Origin: Chania fonticola_B
GTDB lineage: Bacteria; Pseudomonadota; Gammaproteobacteria; Enterobacterales; Enterobacteriaceae
Strand: one strand, 5' to 3'
Assembly: GCF_048537545.1 (NCBI RefSeq)
Contig: NZ_CP183218.1
Length of the DNA: 64,000 nt
The notes under the pieces were generated by a model. The model was not told the origin of the DNA. It saw only the letters and a list, made by a program, of their open reading frames with translations, and did no database searches. The first letter of the stretch is position 1. The number at the start of each line of letters is the position of its first letter. A program made the translations under genes and the position numbers. Positions 28,055 to 36,818 of this stretch are shown piece after piece.

Positions 28055-29314
28055 ATGGAGTTGTTGCGCAGTCTGGCAGGTATGTCGATCCTGTTATTCA
28101 TTGGCTTTGTATTTTCAGTCAATAAAAGAAAAATAAGCTTGCGTACGGTCGGTGCGGCATTGTTACTTCAGGTATTGCTTGGCGCTATTATGTTGTATGT
28201 CCCTGCAGGTAAATGGTTAATTAACACCATTGCCAGCGGCGTCAATCGCGTGATTTCGTACAGCGATGCGGGGAGCGCATTTATTTTTGGCGGCCTGGTA
28301 GGGCCGAAAATGAATGAGCTTTTCGATGGGGCAGGTTTTGTGTTCGCTTTTCACGTGCTACCTGCCATCATCTTTATCACCTCATTGATTTCTATTTTAT
28401 ATTATCTTGGAGTAATGAGATGGGTGATCAATATTCTTGGCTATGTCTTTCAGCGCCTTATGAATATCAGCAAGGTGGAGTCCTTTGCCGCCGTTACCAC
28501 CATTTTTCTGGGGCAAAATGAGCTGCCTGCGGTATTGAAGCCGTTTGTTAAAAACATGAACCGCAATGAACTGTTCACGGTGATCTGTAGCGGTATGGCC
28601 TCGATTGCCGGTTCGATGCTGGTCGGTTATGCCGGTTTGGGCGTCCCCATTGAGTATCTGTTGGCAGCTTCCCTGATGGCTATCCCGGGGGGGATCCTGT
28701 TTGCCCGTTTGCTCAGCCCGGCGACGGAGCCTTCCCGTGTTGAGTTCAGCGAAATGTCATTCAGTGATAAACGGCCAGCCAGTATTATCGAAGCGGCAGC
28801 CAACGGCGCGATGTTGGGGCTGAAGATTGCGGTGGGTGTTGCCACGGTCGTGATGGCCTTCGTTGCGCTGATCGCGTTGATCAACGGCATCATCGGCGGC
28901 GTGGGCGGCCTGTTTGGCGTTGAAAGCGTCAGCCTGCAAAGTCTGCTGGGCTATCTGTTTGCTCCGTTAGCCTACATCATGGGCGTGAGCTGGGAACATG
29001 CCGATCTGGCTGGGGGGCTGATTGGCCAGAAGCTGGCGATTAACGAGTTTGTCGCCTATCTCAGCTTCTCTCCTTACCTGAAAGAAAGCGCAATGCTGCT
29101 CGATCCAAAAACCATCGCGGTGATTTCGTTTGCACTGTGCGGTTTTGCCAATTTTGGTTCGATTGCCGTGGTAGTGGGGGCATTCAGTGCGGTGGTACCG
29201 GAAAGGGCCTCGGAAATTGCCCAGTTAGGGTTCCGGGCCCTGTTGGCGGCGACGCTGTCCAACCTGATGAGCGCCACCATTGCCGGGCTGTTTATCGGGT
29301 TAGGGGGGATTTGA
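28055..29314 (+). CDS. psuT: Nucleoside (pseudouridine) transporter PsuT
   Basis: 419 residues. Concentrative nucleoside transporter (NupC/CNT) family with LGQNELPAVLKPF, GMASIAGSMLVGYAGLGVP and CGFANFGSIAVVVGA. Last gene of psuKGT, so it probably imports pseudouridine. The ATG at 28055 follows GAAGGGGG; longer upstream extension is not supported. Confidence 0.88.
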   Translation: MELLRSLAGMSILLFIGFVFSVNKRKISLRTVGAALLLQVLLGAIMLYVPAGKWLINTIASGVNRVISYSDAGSAFIFGGLVGPKMNELFDGAGFVFAFHVLPAIIFITSLISILYYLGVMRWVINILGYVFQRLMNISKVESFAAVTTIFLGQNELPAVLKPFVKNMNRNELFTVICSGMASIAGSMLVGYAGLGVPIEYLLAASLMAIPGGILFARLLSPATEPSRVEFSEMSFSDKRPASIIEAAANGAMLGLKIAVGVATVVMAFVALIALINGIIGGVGGLFGVESVSLQSLLGYLFAPLAYIMGVSWEHADLAGGLIGQKLAINEFVAYLSFSPYLKESAMLLDPKTIAVISFALCGFANFGSIAVVVGAFSAVVPERASEIAQLGFRALLAATLSNLMSATIAGLFIGLGGI

Positions 29315-29352
29315 AGAACTGGGGTAATTGCAGGCTAATCCGTCCTCAATTG

Positions 29353-29389
29353 CCCCTCACCCCAACCTTCTCCCGTAGGGCGAGGGAGC
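29353..29389 (+). repeat. Dispersed palindromic intergenic repeat, copy 1
   Basis: Begins CCCCTCACCCCAACCTTCTC and ends GGCGAGGGAGC, the enterobacterial 'CCCTCACCCTAACCCTCTCCC' type element able to fold on itself. An inverted partner lies at 29555. Confidence 0.65.
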
Positions 29390-29554
29390 TGTCCGGCTTT
29401 TTTGATGAGGTTGTTCTGCTTCGGAAAGTAGGGAATAAAAAACAGAAAGGCCTGTGGCGTAAAAAACCTTAATCGGTATTCGATATTGCTAGACCACAAC
29501 ACAAGACAATTAACGTTTTAGGTATTACTCAAGACAATCAACGCACTCGATCGG

Positions 29555-29590
29555 TTCCCTCTCCCTTTGGGAGAGGGTTAGGGTGAGGGG
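29555..29590 (-). repeat. Dispersed palindromic intergenic repeat, copy 2 (inverted)
   Basis: Plus strand TTCCCTCTCCCTTTGGGAGA followed by GGGTTAGGGTGAGGGG, the same element as at 29353 in opposite orientation. The pair brackets about 165 bp between convergent psuT and nudI and can act as a transcript 3' end. Confidence 0.65.
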
Positions 29591-29595
29591 TATCA

Positions 29596-30024
29596 CTACT
29601 CCAGCAGCCCACGTTGGCGCAGCGTGAATCGGGTCGCCTCGTTCAGATCGTAACTGGCCAGTTCTTCCTTCCGCACCCAGGCATATTCTTCAAACTCATC
29701 GTTAAGCGTGATGGTGCGGTTGGCCGCGTGGCAGTCAAAAATAAGGTAAATCATATAGATCTGCTCTTTGCTGCCGTCTTCATAGGTTTTCACCCGCACG
29801 TCGTCACGAAACGTCCAGGGTTGAATGCGGTCCAGCACCAGATCGCTACCCAATTCTTCACTGACTTCACGACGCAACGCCTGCTCGATGGTTTCTCCTG
29901 GCTCGGTACCACCGCCGGATAGCGCCCACTGGCCGGGGAAAACCCCTTTATGGGCCGCCATTTTGCATAGCAGATAGGCGTTATCGTTTTCAATTAACGG
30001 GCAAACAATTATACGTTGACGCAT
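29596..30024 (-). CDS. nudI: Nucleoside triphosphatase NudI
   Basis: 142 residues closely following E. coli NudI (MRQRIIVCPLIEND, LLCKMAAHKGVFPGQWALSG). The Nudix box reads GGGTEPGETIEQALRREV then SEELG. NudI hydrolyses pyrimidine deoxynucleoside triphosphates. ATG at 30024 has GGAG upstream. Confidence 0.92.
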   Translation of the reverse strand: MRQRIIVCPLIENDNAYLLCKMAAHKGVFPGQWALSGGGTEPGETIEQALRREVSEELGSDLVLDRIQPWTFRDDVRVKTYEDGSKEQIYMIYLIFDCHAANRTITLNDEFEEYAWVRKEELASYDLNEATRFTLRQRGLLE

Positions 30025-30148
30025 CGTAACTCCATGTTTCAAGGGCATCATATTGGTGCAACGCATTATACGCCAGTCAGCAGGTGGGGGTTGTTAATTC
30101 TCATGAGTGGGAACGGGGGATGAGAACCGCGATCCTCATCCCGCTGGC

Positions 30149-30682
30149 TTACAGTTTGGCCCGGTACTCGTCTTCCAACCGGCTCATTGAGGCCCAGAAC
30201 GGGCTTGGTGTCCGCTCCAGCAGGCGATCGGCCAGCAGATCCAGATGGGTATGCCAGCCGCTGGCGACGCTGAGCAGGGTCTCGCGGTTGGCCAGGCGGC
30301 GATGGGTAAGGGTCAACAGCACCTTATCCTCTTGCTCGGTCAGTTCAATAGTGACTTCAGAAGGGCGGGCTTCCCCTGTTTCTGCCCAGGTAAAGCTCAC
30401 CAGGCGTGGTGGCAGAATGCAGGTGATATGACCCATCTGGGCAATTTTACCAGCACAGGATTTGTATTTTGCCGGCGGTTTTTCATCCACACCGGCCAAA
30501 TCGGCATTGCAGAACAGCAGTTCGATCTTGGCCCCGACCTGCATGGGCATCTCACCGGCGGCCAGCCAGCTGGCACGTTTATCCGATTCGATCAGGTAGG
30601 CCCAGACGCGTTTGAGCGGGCCGGGCAGCAGCCGCTGGATCCGCAGCGTACCGGTTTCAATAATCATACCGTAGTCGTTCAT
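30149..30682 (-). CDS. SRPBCC/AHSA1-like domain protein
   Basis: 177 residues. START-like fold with PGPLKRVWAYLIESDKRASW near the start and LASGWHTHLDLL-type ending (SVASGWHTHLDLLADRL), typical of AHSA1-like proteins. Follows an ArsR gene after 4 nt, a very common pair in which the SRPBCC protein is of unknown biochemical role. Confidence 0.85.
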   Translation of the reverse strand: MNDYGMIIETGTLRIQRLLPGPLKRVWAYLIESDKRASWLAAGEMPMQVGAKIELLFCNADLAGVDEKPPAKYKSCAGKIAQMGHITCILPPRLVSFTWAETGEARPSEVTIELTEQEDKVLLTLTHRRLANRETLLSVASGWHTHLDLLADRLLERTPSPFWASMSRLEDEYRAKL

Positions 30683-30686
30683 GGGT

Positions 30687-31034
30687 TCACTCCGTCGGAG
30701 GATGCGAGTCGGCCTGCAGCAGCGCTTGTTCTAGCGCGTCCAGCCGCTCATTCCAGAAATGTTCGTAGGTTTGCAGCCACTGCATGGCCTGCACCATTGG
30801 CTCGGGAGCGAGCCGGCAGATATGGTTTCTTCCCTGCACGGTGCGTTGCACCAGCCCGGCAAGCTCCAGCGCTTTGATATGCTTGGAAGCTCCGGCAAAC
30901 GACATCTCGAACGGCGCCGCCAGTTCACCGATGCTGTGTTCGCCTTCGGCCAATGTGCGCAGAATGGCGCGCCTTGTCGGGTCGGCCAGTGCGTGGAAAA
31001 TGGCGTCCAGCGGTGAGGAAGATAATTTAACCAT
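30687..31034 (-). CDS. ArsR family regulator
   Basis: 115 residues. Winged helix with IFHALADPTRRAILRTLAEG and MSFAGASKHIKALELAGLV. No metal-binding cysteines (only one Cys, in HICRLAP), so it belongs to the non-metal ArsR group that accompanies AHSA1-like proteins. First gene of a two-gene operon. Confidence 0.88.
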   Translation of the reverse strand: MVKLSSSPLDAIFHALADPTRRAILRTLAEGEHSIGELAAPFEMSFAGASKHIKALELAGLVQRTVQGRNHICRLAPEPMVQAMQWLQTYEHFWNERLDALEQALLQADSHPPTE

Positions 31035-31122
31035 ATGGTTAAATATAGAACGTCAGCGTCAATACTCAACTGGTTCGTTGAATATTTTTTAATCTTGTCA
31101 CATTAAAAGTGTGGGTATGACT

Positions 31123-31725
31123 TTACGCCGGGGGACGATCGAGCATAGTAAGGGCGACTTTCACCGCTTTTTCCAGCCGGGCACGGCTCACACCATCCCG
31201 AGCCTGAACGGACAAGCCATGCAGGAACGCCGCAAAATAATCGCCAAGGCTTTCTGTATCGGTGTTGGCGGGCAGTTCACCAGCCTGAATCGCAGCCTGT
31301 AATCTGTCGATAATGCCTTGGGTGCGTTGTTGGCGATGCTCCATCAACCAGCGCATGACGCCCTGATTATCTTCACTGACGCTGACCGCAGATGAAACCA
31401 CCATGCATCCTTGGGGAAATTCACCGTGGCTGTAGAGGGCAACGGCGTCGAGCAGCATCTGTTTGATGGCTTCACGCACGCTGGCCTTTTCTTCGAAAGC
31501 GCGCTCGGCAAAGCCGCCTTCGTGGGCTTCGTAGTGTGCTATCGCTTCACGAAACAGTAGCTCTTTCGAACCAAAGGCCTTGTAGATCCGTGCCGAAGCA
31601 ATGCCCAGTTCGGCCACCAGGTCGGACATCGAGGTGCCTTCAAATCCCTGCCGCCAAAACAGGTTCCGTGCTTGTAATAGGGCCTGTTCACGATCGAACT
31701 CTCTGGGTCTGCCTGCCATCGTCAT
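31123..31725 (-). CDS. TetR family regulator
   Basis: 200 residues. N-terminal helix-turn-helix (GTSMSDLVAELGIASARIYK) and a C-terminal domain of the YjdC/TetR_C group with QGCMVVSSAVSVSEDN. Divergent from the 31858-34732 operon, whose start region carries a 28-bp palindrome, so it is the expected repressor of that operon. Confidence 0.87.
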   Translation of the reverse strand: MTMAGRPREFDREQALLQARNLFWRQGFEGTSMSDLVAELGIASARIYKAFGSKELLFREAIAHYEAHEGGFAERAFEEKASVREAIKQMLLDAVALYSHGEFPQGCMVVSSAVSVSEDNQGVMRWLMEHRQQRTQGIIDRLQAAIQAGELPANTDTESLGDYFAAFLHGLSVQARDGVSRARLEKAVKVALTMLDRPPA

Positions 31726-31821
31726 CTTCTCCGGTGATTTATCCGCGGGCTACAGGATCGCTTAAATGGCGGATAACGCCAACGAATTTCAAAATCCTCT
31801 TGCCGATGATTGGATTTAAGT

Positions 31822-31849
31822 CTATTGTTTGTCAATCGACAAACAATAG
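31822..31849. promoter_or_regulatory. 28-bp perfect palindrome, candidate TetR operator
   Basis: Arms CTATTGTTTGTC and GACAAACAATAG are perfectly complementary with a 4-bp centre AATC. It ends 9 bp before the ATG at 31858 and overlaps the likely ribosome site, so a bound repressor, or the RNA hairpin itself, would block expression. Confidence 0.75.
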
Positions 31850-31857
31850 GAAAGACG

Positions 31858-32913
31858 ATGAAAACGATAAAAGGCCCCAGCCTGCACCTAGCCCAATTTA
31901 GTGATGCTGCTCCCCCGTTCAACAGCCTGCCAGCGATTGCCGCCTGGGCAAAAGAGACCGGCTTTAAAGCTTTGCAGATCCCCGCGTGGGATAGCCGTTT
32001 GTTTGATGTGAAAACGGCGGCGGAAAGTCAAAGCTATTGCGATGACATCACCGGCATGCTGGCGCAGCACGGCCTGGTGATCAGCGAATTGACCACGCAT
32101 ATTTTTGGCCAACTGATGGCAGTGCATCCAGCTTATGATGCGCTATGCGATAGCTTTGTACCGGAGGGGCTGCGTGGCGATCCGCTAGGGCGAACGCTTT
32201 GGGCCAAACAAAACCTGCTGTTGGCGGCAAAAGCATCGGCCCGCTTAGGCCTGACTGAAATGGGCACCTTCTCCGGTTCGTTGGCTTGGCCCTACCTGTT
32301 TCCATTTCCGCAACGGCCAGCAGGGCTGATTGAAACGGCCTTCGATGAGCTGGCCAAACGGTGGTTACCCGTGCTCGACGCCTGTGATGAGCAGGGCATC
32401 AACCTGTGTTATGAGATCCACCCCAGCGAAGATCTGCATGATGGCATTACCTTTGAAATGTTCCATCAGCGCGTTGCGGCTCATCCACGCTGCCAAATGC
32501 TGTTCGATCCCAGCCATTTCGTGCTGCAACAGCTCAACTATCTGGAATTTATCGATATCTATAAAGATCACATCCATATGTTTCACGTTAAGGATGCAGA
32601 ATTCAATCCAAGTGGTCGGCAGGGGATTTACGGCGGCTATCAATCCTGGGCGGATCGTGCAGGGCGATTCCGTTCATTAGGGGATGGGCAGGTGGACTTT
32701 AAAGGCATCTTCTCCAAACTGACGCAGTACGATTATGCCGGCTGGGCCACGCTCGAATGGGAATGCTGCCTGAAGCATCCACAAACCGGGGCCGAAGAAG
32801 GCGCCGCGTTTATCCGCAATCATATTATTCCGGTCACGAATAAAGTGTTCGATGACTTTGCCGGTGCGCCGGTCAACCAACAACAAATCAACGCCTTGCT
32901 GGGCATTCGCTAA
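31858..32913 (+). CDS. Sugar phosphate isomerase/epimerase family protein
   Basis: 351 residues, TIM-barrel AP-endonuclease-2-like family. Metal-ligand-type residues appear in LCYEIHPSEDLHDG, LFDPSHF, HMFHVKDAEF and TLEWECC. Such enzymes isomerise or epimerise keto-sugars or related polyols. The ATG at 31858 is chosen because AGGAAAG lies just before it and the longer frame would include the operator. First gene of a three-gene operon with two hydrolases. Confidence 0.85.
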   Translation: MKTIKGPSLHLAQFSDAAPPFNSLPAIAAWAKETGFKALQIPAWDSRLFDVKTAAESQSYCDDITGMLAQHGLVISELTTHIFGQLMAVHPAYDALCDSFVPEGLRGDPLGRTLWAKQNLLLAAKASARLGLTEMGTFSGSLAWPYLFPFPQRPAGLIETAFDELAKRWLPVLDACDEQGINLCYEIHPSEDLHDGITFEMFHQRVAAHPRCQMLFDPSHFVLQQLNYLEFIDIYKDHIHMFHVKDAEFNPSGRQGIYGGYQSWADRAGRFRSLGDGQVDFKGIFSKLTQYDYAGWATLEWECCLKHPQTGAEEGAAFIRNHIIPVTNKVFDDFAGAPVNQQQINALLGIR

Positions 32914-32928
32914 CCTCTGGAGCACCTT

Positions 32929-33828
32929 ATGACTATGCTGACTCACGGGCCATTATCCAATGGGCTCGAGGCCGAACACGTCTATATTAAAATCAACGGC
33001 CAGCGTATTCACTGCGCCATCGCCGGAAGTGGGCAACCGGTGCTGCTGATCCCTGGCTGGCCACAAACCTGGTACACCTGGCGTTATGTCATGCAGGCGC
33101 TTGCCAATGCGGGCTTTCAGGCTATTGCTGTAGATCCTCCTGGTATAGGAGACTCGGACAAACCTCTTGGAGCCTATGACACCGGCAGCGTTGCCGAAAA
33201 ACTCCATCAGGTCATGATGCAGCTGGGGCATCAGCGCTATGCGGTGATCGGCCATGATATTGGCATGTGGTTGGGTTATGCGTTGGCCAGCGATTACCCT
33301 CAGGCGGTTAGCAGGCTGGTGCTGACCGAAGCGGTGATCCCCGGTTTGGCAGAAGCACCACCGATCTTTGTTCCTGCCGAGGACAACATCTTCCTGTGGC
33401 ATTTTATGTTTAACCAGTTAACCGACCTGCCCGAAGCCCTGACCACTGGCCGAGAGGCTGAGTATCTGGGGTACATTTTCAACCGCTGGTCTTACCGGCG
33501 CGATCGAGTCGCTGCAGATACCTACATCGCGGCTTACTCGGTGCCTGGTAGCTTGCGGGCCGGTTTTGATTATTATCGGGCCATTCCTGAGACCATTCGA
33601 CAAAACCAACAGCGGGCTAAAACGCCTCTAACGATGCCGGTGATGACGATTGGCGCAGAACATGCAACACGCGATGCCCCCTTCCTTACCTTGGAGGGCA
33701 AGGCTCGTCAACTCCAAGGGGAAGTGGTGCCTGGCTGTGGGCATTTCATTACCGAGGAGTGCCACGAGGAATTTATCGCCCTGATCCTGCCTTTTTTACA
33801 GAAGGGTAAAGTCCATGCCGCTGGATAA
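32929..33828 (+). CDS. Alpha/beta hydrolase, epoxide hydrolase/dehalogenase-like
   Basis: 299 residues. Oxyanion motif PGWPQTWYTWR in place of HGxP, nucleophile elbow GHDIG with aspartate (as in epoxide hydrolases and haloalkane dehalogenases rather than esterases), and histidine in GCGHFITEE. The Asp nucleophile argues against a simple esterase. Overlaps the next gene by 14 nt. Confidence 0.85.
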   Translation: MTMLTHGPLSNGLEAEHVYIKINGQRIHCAIAGSGQPVLLIPGWPQTWYTWRYVMQALANAGFQAIAVDPPGIGDSDKPLGAYDTGSVAEKLHQVMMQLGHQRYAVIGHDIGMWLGYALASDYPQAVSRLVLTEAVIPGLAEAPPIFVPAEDNIFLWHFMFNQLTDLPEALTTGREAEYLGYIFNRWSYRRDRVAADTYIAAYSVPGSLRAGFDYYRAIPETIRQNQQRAKTPLTMPVMTIGAEHATRDAPFLTLEGKARQLQGEVVPGCGHFITEECHEEFIALILPFLQKGKVHAAG

Positions 33829-34732
33829 GCAGATCGCGCTATTTTTGCAGCAACAGGCCGATGCGCCCGCACCATCCTCACTGGAAGAGCTACGTGCGCA
33901 AACGGCAGTTGGGTTACAGCGCTTGCAGGGGGCCCCCCAGCCCGTCAAAAAAATAATGGCGTTCCACCTCCCGGTTGGCGGCGGGCAAACTATTAGCGTG
34001 CGCGGTTATATTCCCCTAAATGCGCCAGAGGATAGGCCGCTTCCGGCGATGGTGTTCGCTCACGGTGGCGGATGGTGTCTGGGCTCGCTTGACGTTTACG
34101 ATGGACCTTGCCGCGCGCTGGCCAATGCCACTGGGCGAGTGATCCTGTCTGTCGACTATCGCCTGGCACCGGAATATCCTTTCCCGACGCCGTTGTATGA
34201 CGTTTATCAGGCGCTATGTTGGGCCTCGGAACAAGCAGCGCAAATCGGCATTGACCCTCTGCAAATTGCGCTTGGCGGGGATAGTGCGGGGGGCAACCTG
34301 GCGGCTGCGGCAGCTCTGATGACCAGGGATCGTTCAGGGCCAGCCGTAGAACACCAATACCTGCTTTACCCTGCATTGGATAGCGAGATGGTCATGCCCA
34401 GCTTTGCCGCATATGGTGAAGGTTTCTACCTGACGCGGGAGATCATGGGGTGGTGCTGGGCCAATTACCTAGGGCAGGATACCGACGCTCGCGAGCCTTA
34501 CGCTTCTCCTTGGTATGCGTCAACGCTGGCGGGCTTACCACCAGCGACGATCCTGGTGTGTGAATACGATCCGCTGCGGGATGAAGGTGAGCGCTATGCA
34601 CAGCGCTTGCATCAAGCCGGCGTTAAGGTGAATTGCCAGCGTTTACCTGGGATGGTGCACGCTTGTATGCATATGACCGGCTTAACTCCGGCTGCCCAGG
34701 TTTTATTTACTGTGCTGGAGAAATTGCCTTAG
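33815..34732 (+). CDS. Alpha/beta hydrolase, hormone-sensitive lipase (HSL) family esterase
   Basis: 305 residues. HSL-type oxyanion motif AHGGGWCLGS, nucleophile GDSAGGNLAAA, acid in CEYDPLRDEG and histidine in MVHACMHM. Likely a carboxylesterase for short acyl chains. Last gene of the operon behind the palindromic operator. Confidence 0.88.
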   Translation: MPLDKQIALFLQQQADAPAPSSLEELRAQTAVGLQRLQGAPQPVKKIMAFHLPVGGGQTISVRGYIPLNAPEDRPLPAMVFAHGGGWCLGSLDVYDGPCRALANATGRVILSVDYRLAPEYPFPTPLYDVYQALCWASEQAAQIGIDPLQIALGGDSAGGNLAAAAALMTRDRSGPAVEHQYLLYPALDSEMVMPSFAAYGEGFYLTREIMGWCWANYLGQDTDAREPYASPWYASTLAGLPPATILVCEYDPLRDEGERYAQRLHQAGVKVNCQRLPGMVHACMHMTGLTPAAQVLFTVLEKLP

Positions 34733-34850
34733 TTCTTGCTGACCGCCAGGGAAGGCGGGACAACGTGGTATTAAAATGATAAACCTAGTGTTGCCGAGTC
34801 ATTATCAGCCCGGCGTATGCCAACCTTAAAACGTAACAGGAGCCAGGGAA

Positions 34851-35675
34851 GTGCAAGGTGTGCCAGAACAGTTTCCGTTTGAGAAAGATCGCGCCCAGTT
34901 TCGGCATTTGCCGCAGTTGCCGGGCGTGGAGCTTTATCAGGCCCATATCGATCGCTATGCGTTTGAGCCACACGCCCATGATGCGTTTGGCATCGGCACG
35001 GTGGAAGCCGGAGCGGAGCGCTTTCGCTACCGTGGGGCACAGCATTTAGCCGCTCCGGGTGCCTTGGTGCTGATGAATCCGGACGAGCTGCATACCGGTG
35101 AAGCGGAAACGGCAGGCGGTTGGAACTATCGGATGATCTATCTGGAGCCTGCGGCGCTGGAGCGGATTTCCGGTGAGAAGGGCTGTTGGTTCAACGACGT
35201 GATCCACCATGATGCAGTGGCGGCCAAGCGGCTTTCGCAAACGCTGGCGGCGTTATGGCAAACCCGGGACACGTTGGCGCTCGATAGTTTACTGCTGTCC
35301 GTCGTTGATATTTTGCGCCCTCATGCTCGTATTGCTCAGCCGCAGCAGAATGAAGCCGCTCACCGTATGGTGATAGTTAAGGAGTATCTGCGGGATAACT
35401 TTGCTTTACCTATTACGTTGAGCGATCTGGCGGCGCTGGTCTCGCTCAGCCCGTATCATTTCCAACGTAAATTCAAAGCGCAATTCCATGTCACCCCACA
35501 TCAGATGCTGATGGCGATCCGGCTCGAAAAGGCCAAGCAGATGCTCGGGCGGGGAATGCCGGCGGCCCAGGTGGCCGTAGCTGTGGGGTTAAGCGATCAG
35601 GCACATCTTACCAAAGCGCTGGTTAATCGTTACGGTGTCACGCCTGCGCGCTACCAAAAGCAGGTGCTGCGTTAA
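34851..35675 (+). CDS. AraC family regulator
   Basis: 274 residues. N-terminal cupin-like sensor domain (PHAHDAFGIGTVEAG, LMNPDELHTGE) and C-terminal double helix-turn-helix (ITLSDLAALVSLSPYHFQRK, PARYQKQ). A GTG start at 34851 is used. Precedes a DMT transporter that it may control. Confidence 0.87.
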   Translation: MQGVPEQFPFEKDRAQFRHLPQLPGVELYQAHIDRYAFEPHAHDAFGIGTVEAGAERFRYRGAQHLAAPGALVLMNPDELHTGEAETAGGWNYRMIYLEPAALERISGEKGCWFNDVIHHDAVAAKRLSQTLAALWQTRDTLALDSLLLSVVDILRPHARIAQPQQNEAAHRMVIVKEYLRDNFALPITLSDLAALVSLSPYHFQRKFKAQFHVTPHQMLMAIRLEKAKQMLGRGMPAAQVAVAVGLSDQAHLTKALVNRYGVTPARYQKQVLR

Positions 35676-35782
35676 CTTCTGCCGAGAAAACGGGCGTAAA
35701 ACAGCAACCTGGTACAATATTCTGCCTCCACGGCCCTCTATCCTGACGCCACTTGAGAACTGCTTTTGATGATGGAGTCACT

Positions 35783-36748
35783 ATGTTTGCCGGTGTGATA
35801 TTTGCCCTGATTGCCGGGCTGATGTGGGGCCTGATCTTTATTGGCCCGGTATTGGTGCCGGACTATCCAGCCGCGTTGCAGTCCACCGGGCGCTATCTGG
35901 CTTTTGGGCTTGTCGTGCTGCCGTTGGCCTGGCTGGATCGTCGCCGCCTGCGTCAGTTGCTGGCAAAAGATTGGCTAGAGGCGTTAAAACTGACCGCAAT
36001 CGGCAATCTACTGTATTACTTGTGCCTGGCCAGTGCGATCCAACGTACCGGAGCGCCGGTATCAACCATGATTATCGGCACGCTACCGGTGGTGATATCG
36101 GTCACCGCCAATCTGTTTTATGGCCATCACGACGGCCGTCTCTCCTGGCGAAGATTGACTCCGGCCTTGCTGGTGATTGCCCTCGGGCTGGTGCTGGTCA
36201 ACGTTGCGGAACTGCAGGGCAATAGCGAGCCTTTTGATGTCTGGCGTTATACCAGCGGCTTGGGATTGGCACTGTTAGCGGTGGCGTGTTGGACCTGGTT
36301 CCCTCTGCGTAACGCGCGTTGGTTACGTGATAATCCGGATAAACGACCCACGACCTGGGCCACGGCGCAGGGGATTGTGACCTTACCTTTGGCGTTGGTG
36401 GGCTATTTGCTGGTTTGCGGACAATTGGCGCTGACACAGCCGCAGTTCGTGCTGCCGTTTGGCCCCCGGCCACAGGTGTTTATCCCGTTGATGATTGCTA
36501 TTGGCGTCTTGTGTTCTTGGTTAGGTACGTTGTGTTGGAACGAAGCGAGCCAGCGTTTACCGACGGTGCTGCTTGGGCCGCTGATCGTGTTCGAGATCCT
36601 GGCAGGATTGGCCTATACCTTTATGCTGCGCCATAGCTGGCCACCACTGCTGACGCTATGCGGTATTGCCTGCCTGACGGTTGGGGTGATTTACGCCATG
36701 CGCATCAAGCTGGAGCCGATGGTGGTTGCGTTAGAGGAGACACGTTAA
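35783..36748 (+). CDS. DMT superfamily (EamA) transporter
   Basis: 321 residues with about ten TM helices and two EamA halves. FAGVIFALIAGLMWGLIFIG opens the first, GVLCSWLGTLCWNEASQRLP lies in the second. Substrate unknown; many EamA proteins export amino acids or metabolites. ATG at 35783 with GGAG upstream. Downstream of the AraC gene by 107 nt. Confidence 0.85.
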   Translation: MFAGVIFALIAGLMWGLIFIGPVLVPDYPAALQSTGRYLAFGLVVLPLAWLDRRRLRQLLAKDWLEALKLTAIGNLLYYLCLASAIQRTGAPVSTMIIGTLPVVISVTANLFYGHHDGRLSWRRLTPALLVIALGLVLVNVAELQGNSEPFDVWRYTSGLGLALLAVACWTWFPLRNARWLRDNPDKRPTTWATAQGIVTLPLALVGYLLVCGQLALTQPQFVLPFGPRPQVFIPLMIAIGVLCSWLGTLCWNEASQRLPTVLLGPLIVFEILAGLAYTFMLRHSWPPLLTLCGIACLTVGVIYAMRIKLEPMVVALEETR

Positions 36749-36755
36749 AGGCTTA

Positions 36756-36776
36756 GGGGCGCCGCATGCTGCGCTC
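36756..36776. repeat. GGGCGCTGCATGCTGCGCCC-type palindromic element, diverged copy
   Basis: GGGGCGCCGCATGCTGCGCTC just after the EamA stop, similar to the elements at 5433 and 44673. A separate stronger hairpin follows at 36789. Confidence 0.5.
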
Positions 36777-36788
36777 GTCGAAATATGA

Positions 36789-36810
36789 GGCTACGGGTTT
36801 CCCCGTAGCC
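36789..36810. terminator. Terminator hairpin between convergent EamA and fusA-like genes
   Basis: Nine-pair stem GGCTACGGG / CCCGTAGCC with a 4-nt loop in the 70-bp gap between converging genes. T-rich sequence follows on both strands. Confidence 0.65.
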
Positions 36811-36818
36811 GTTATCAT

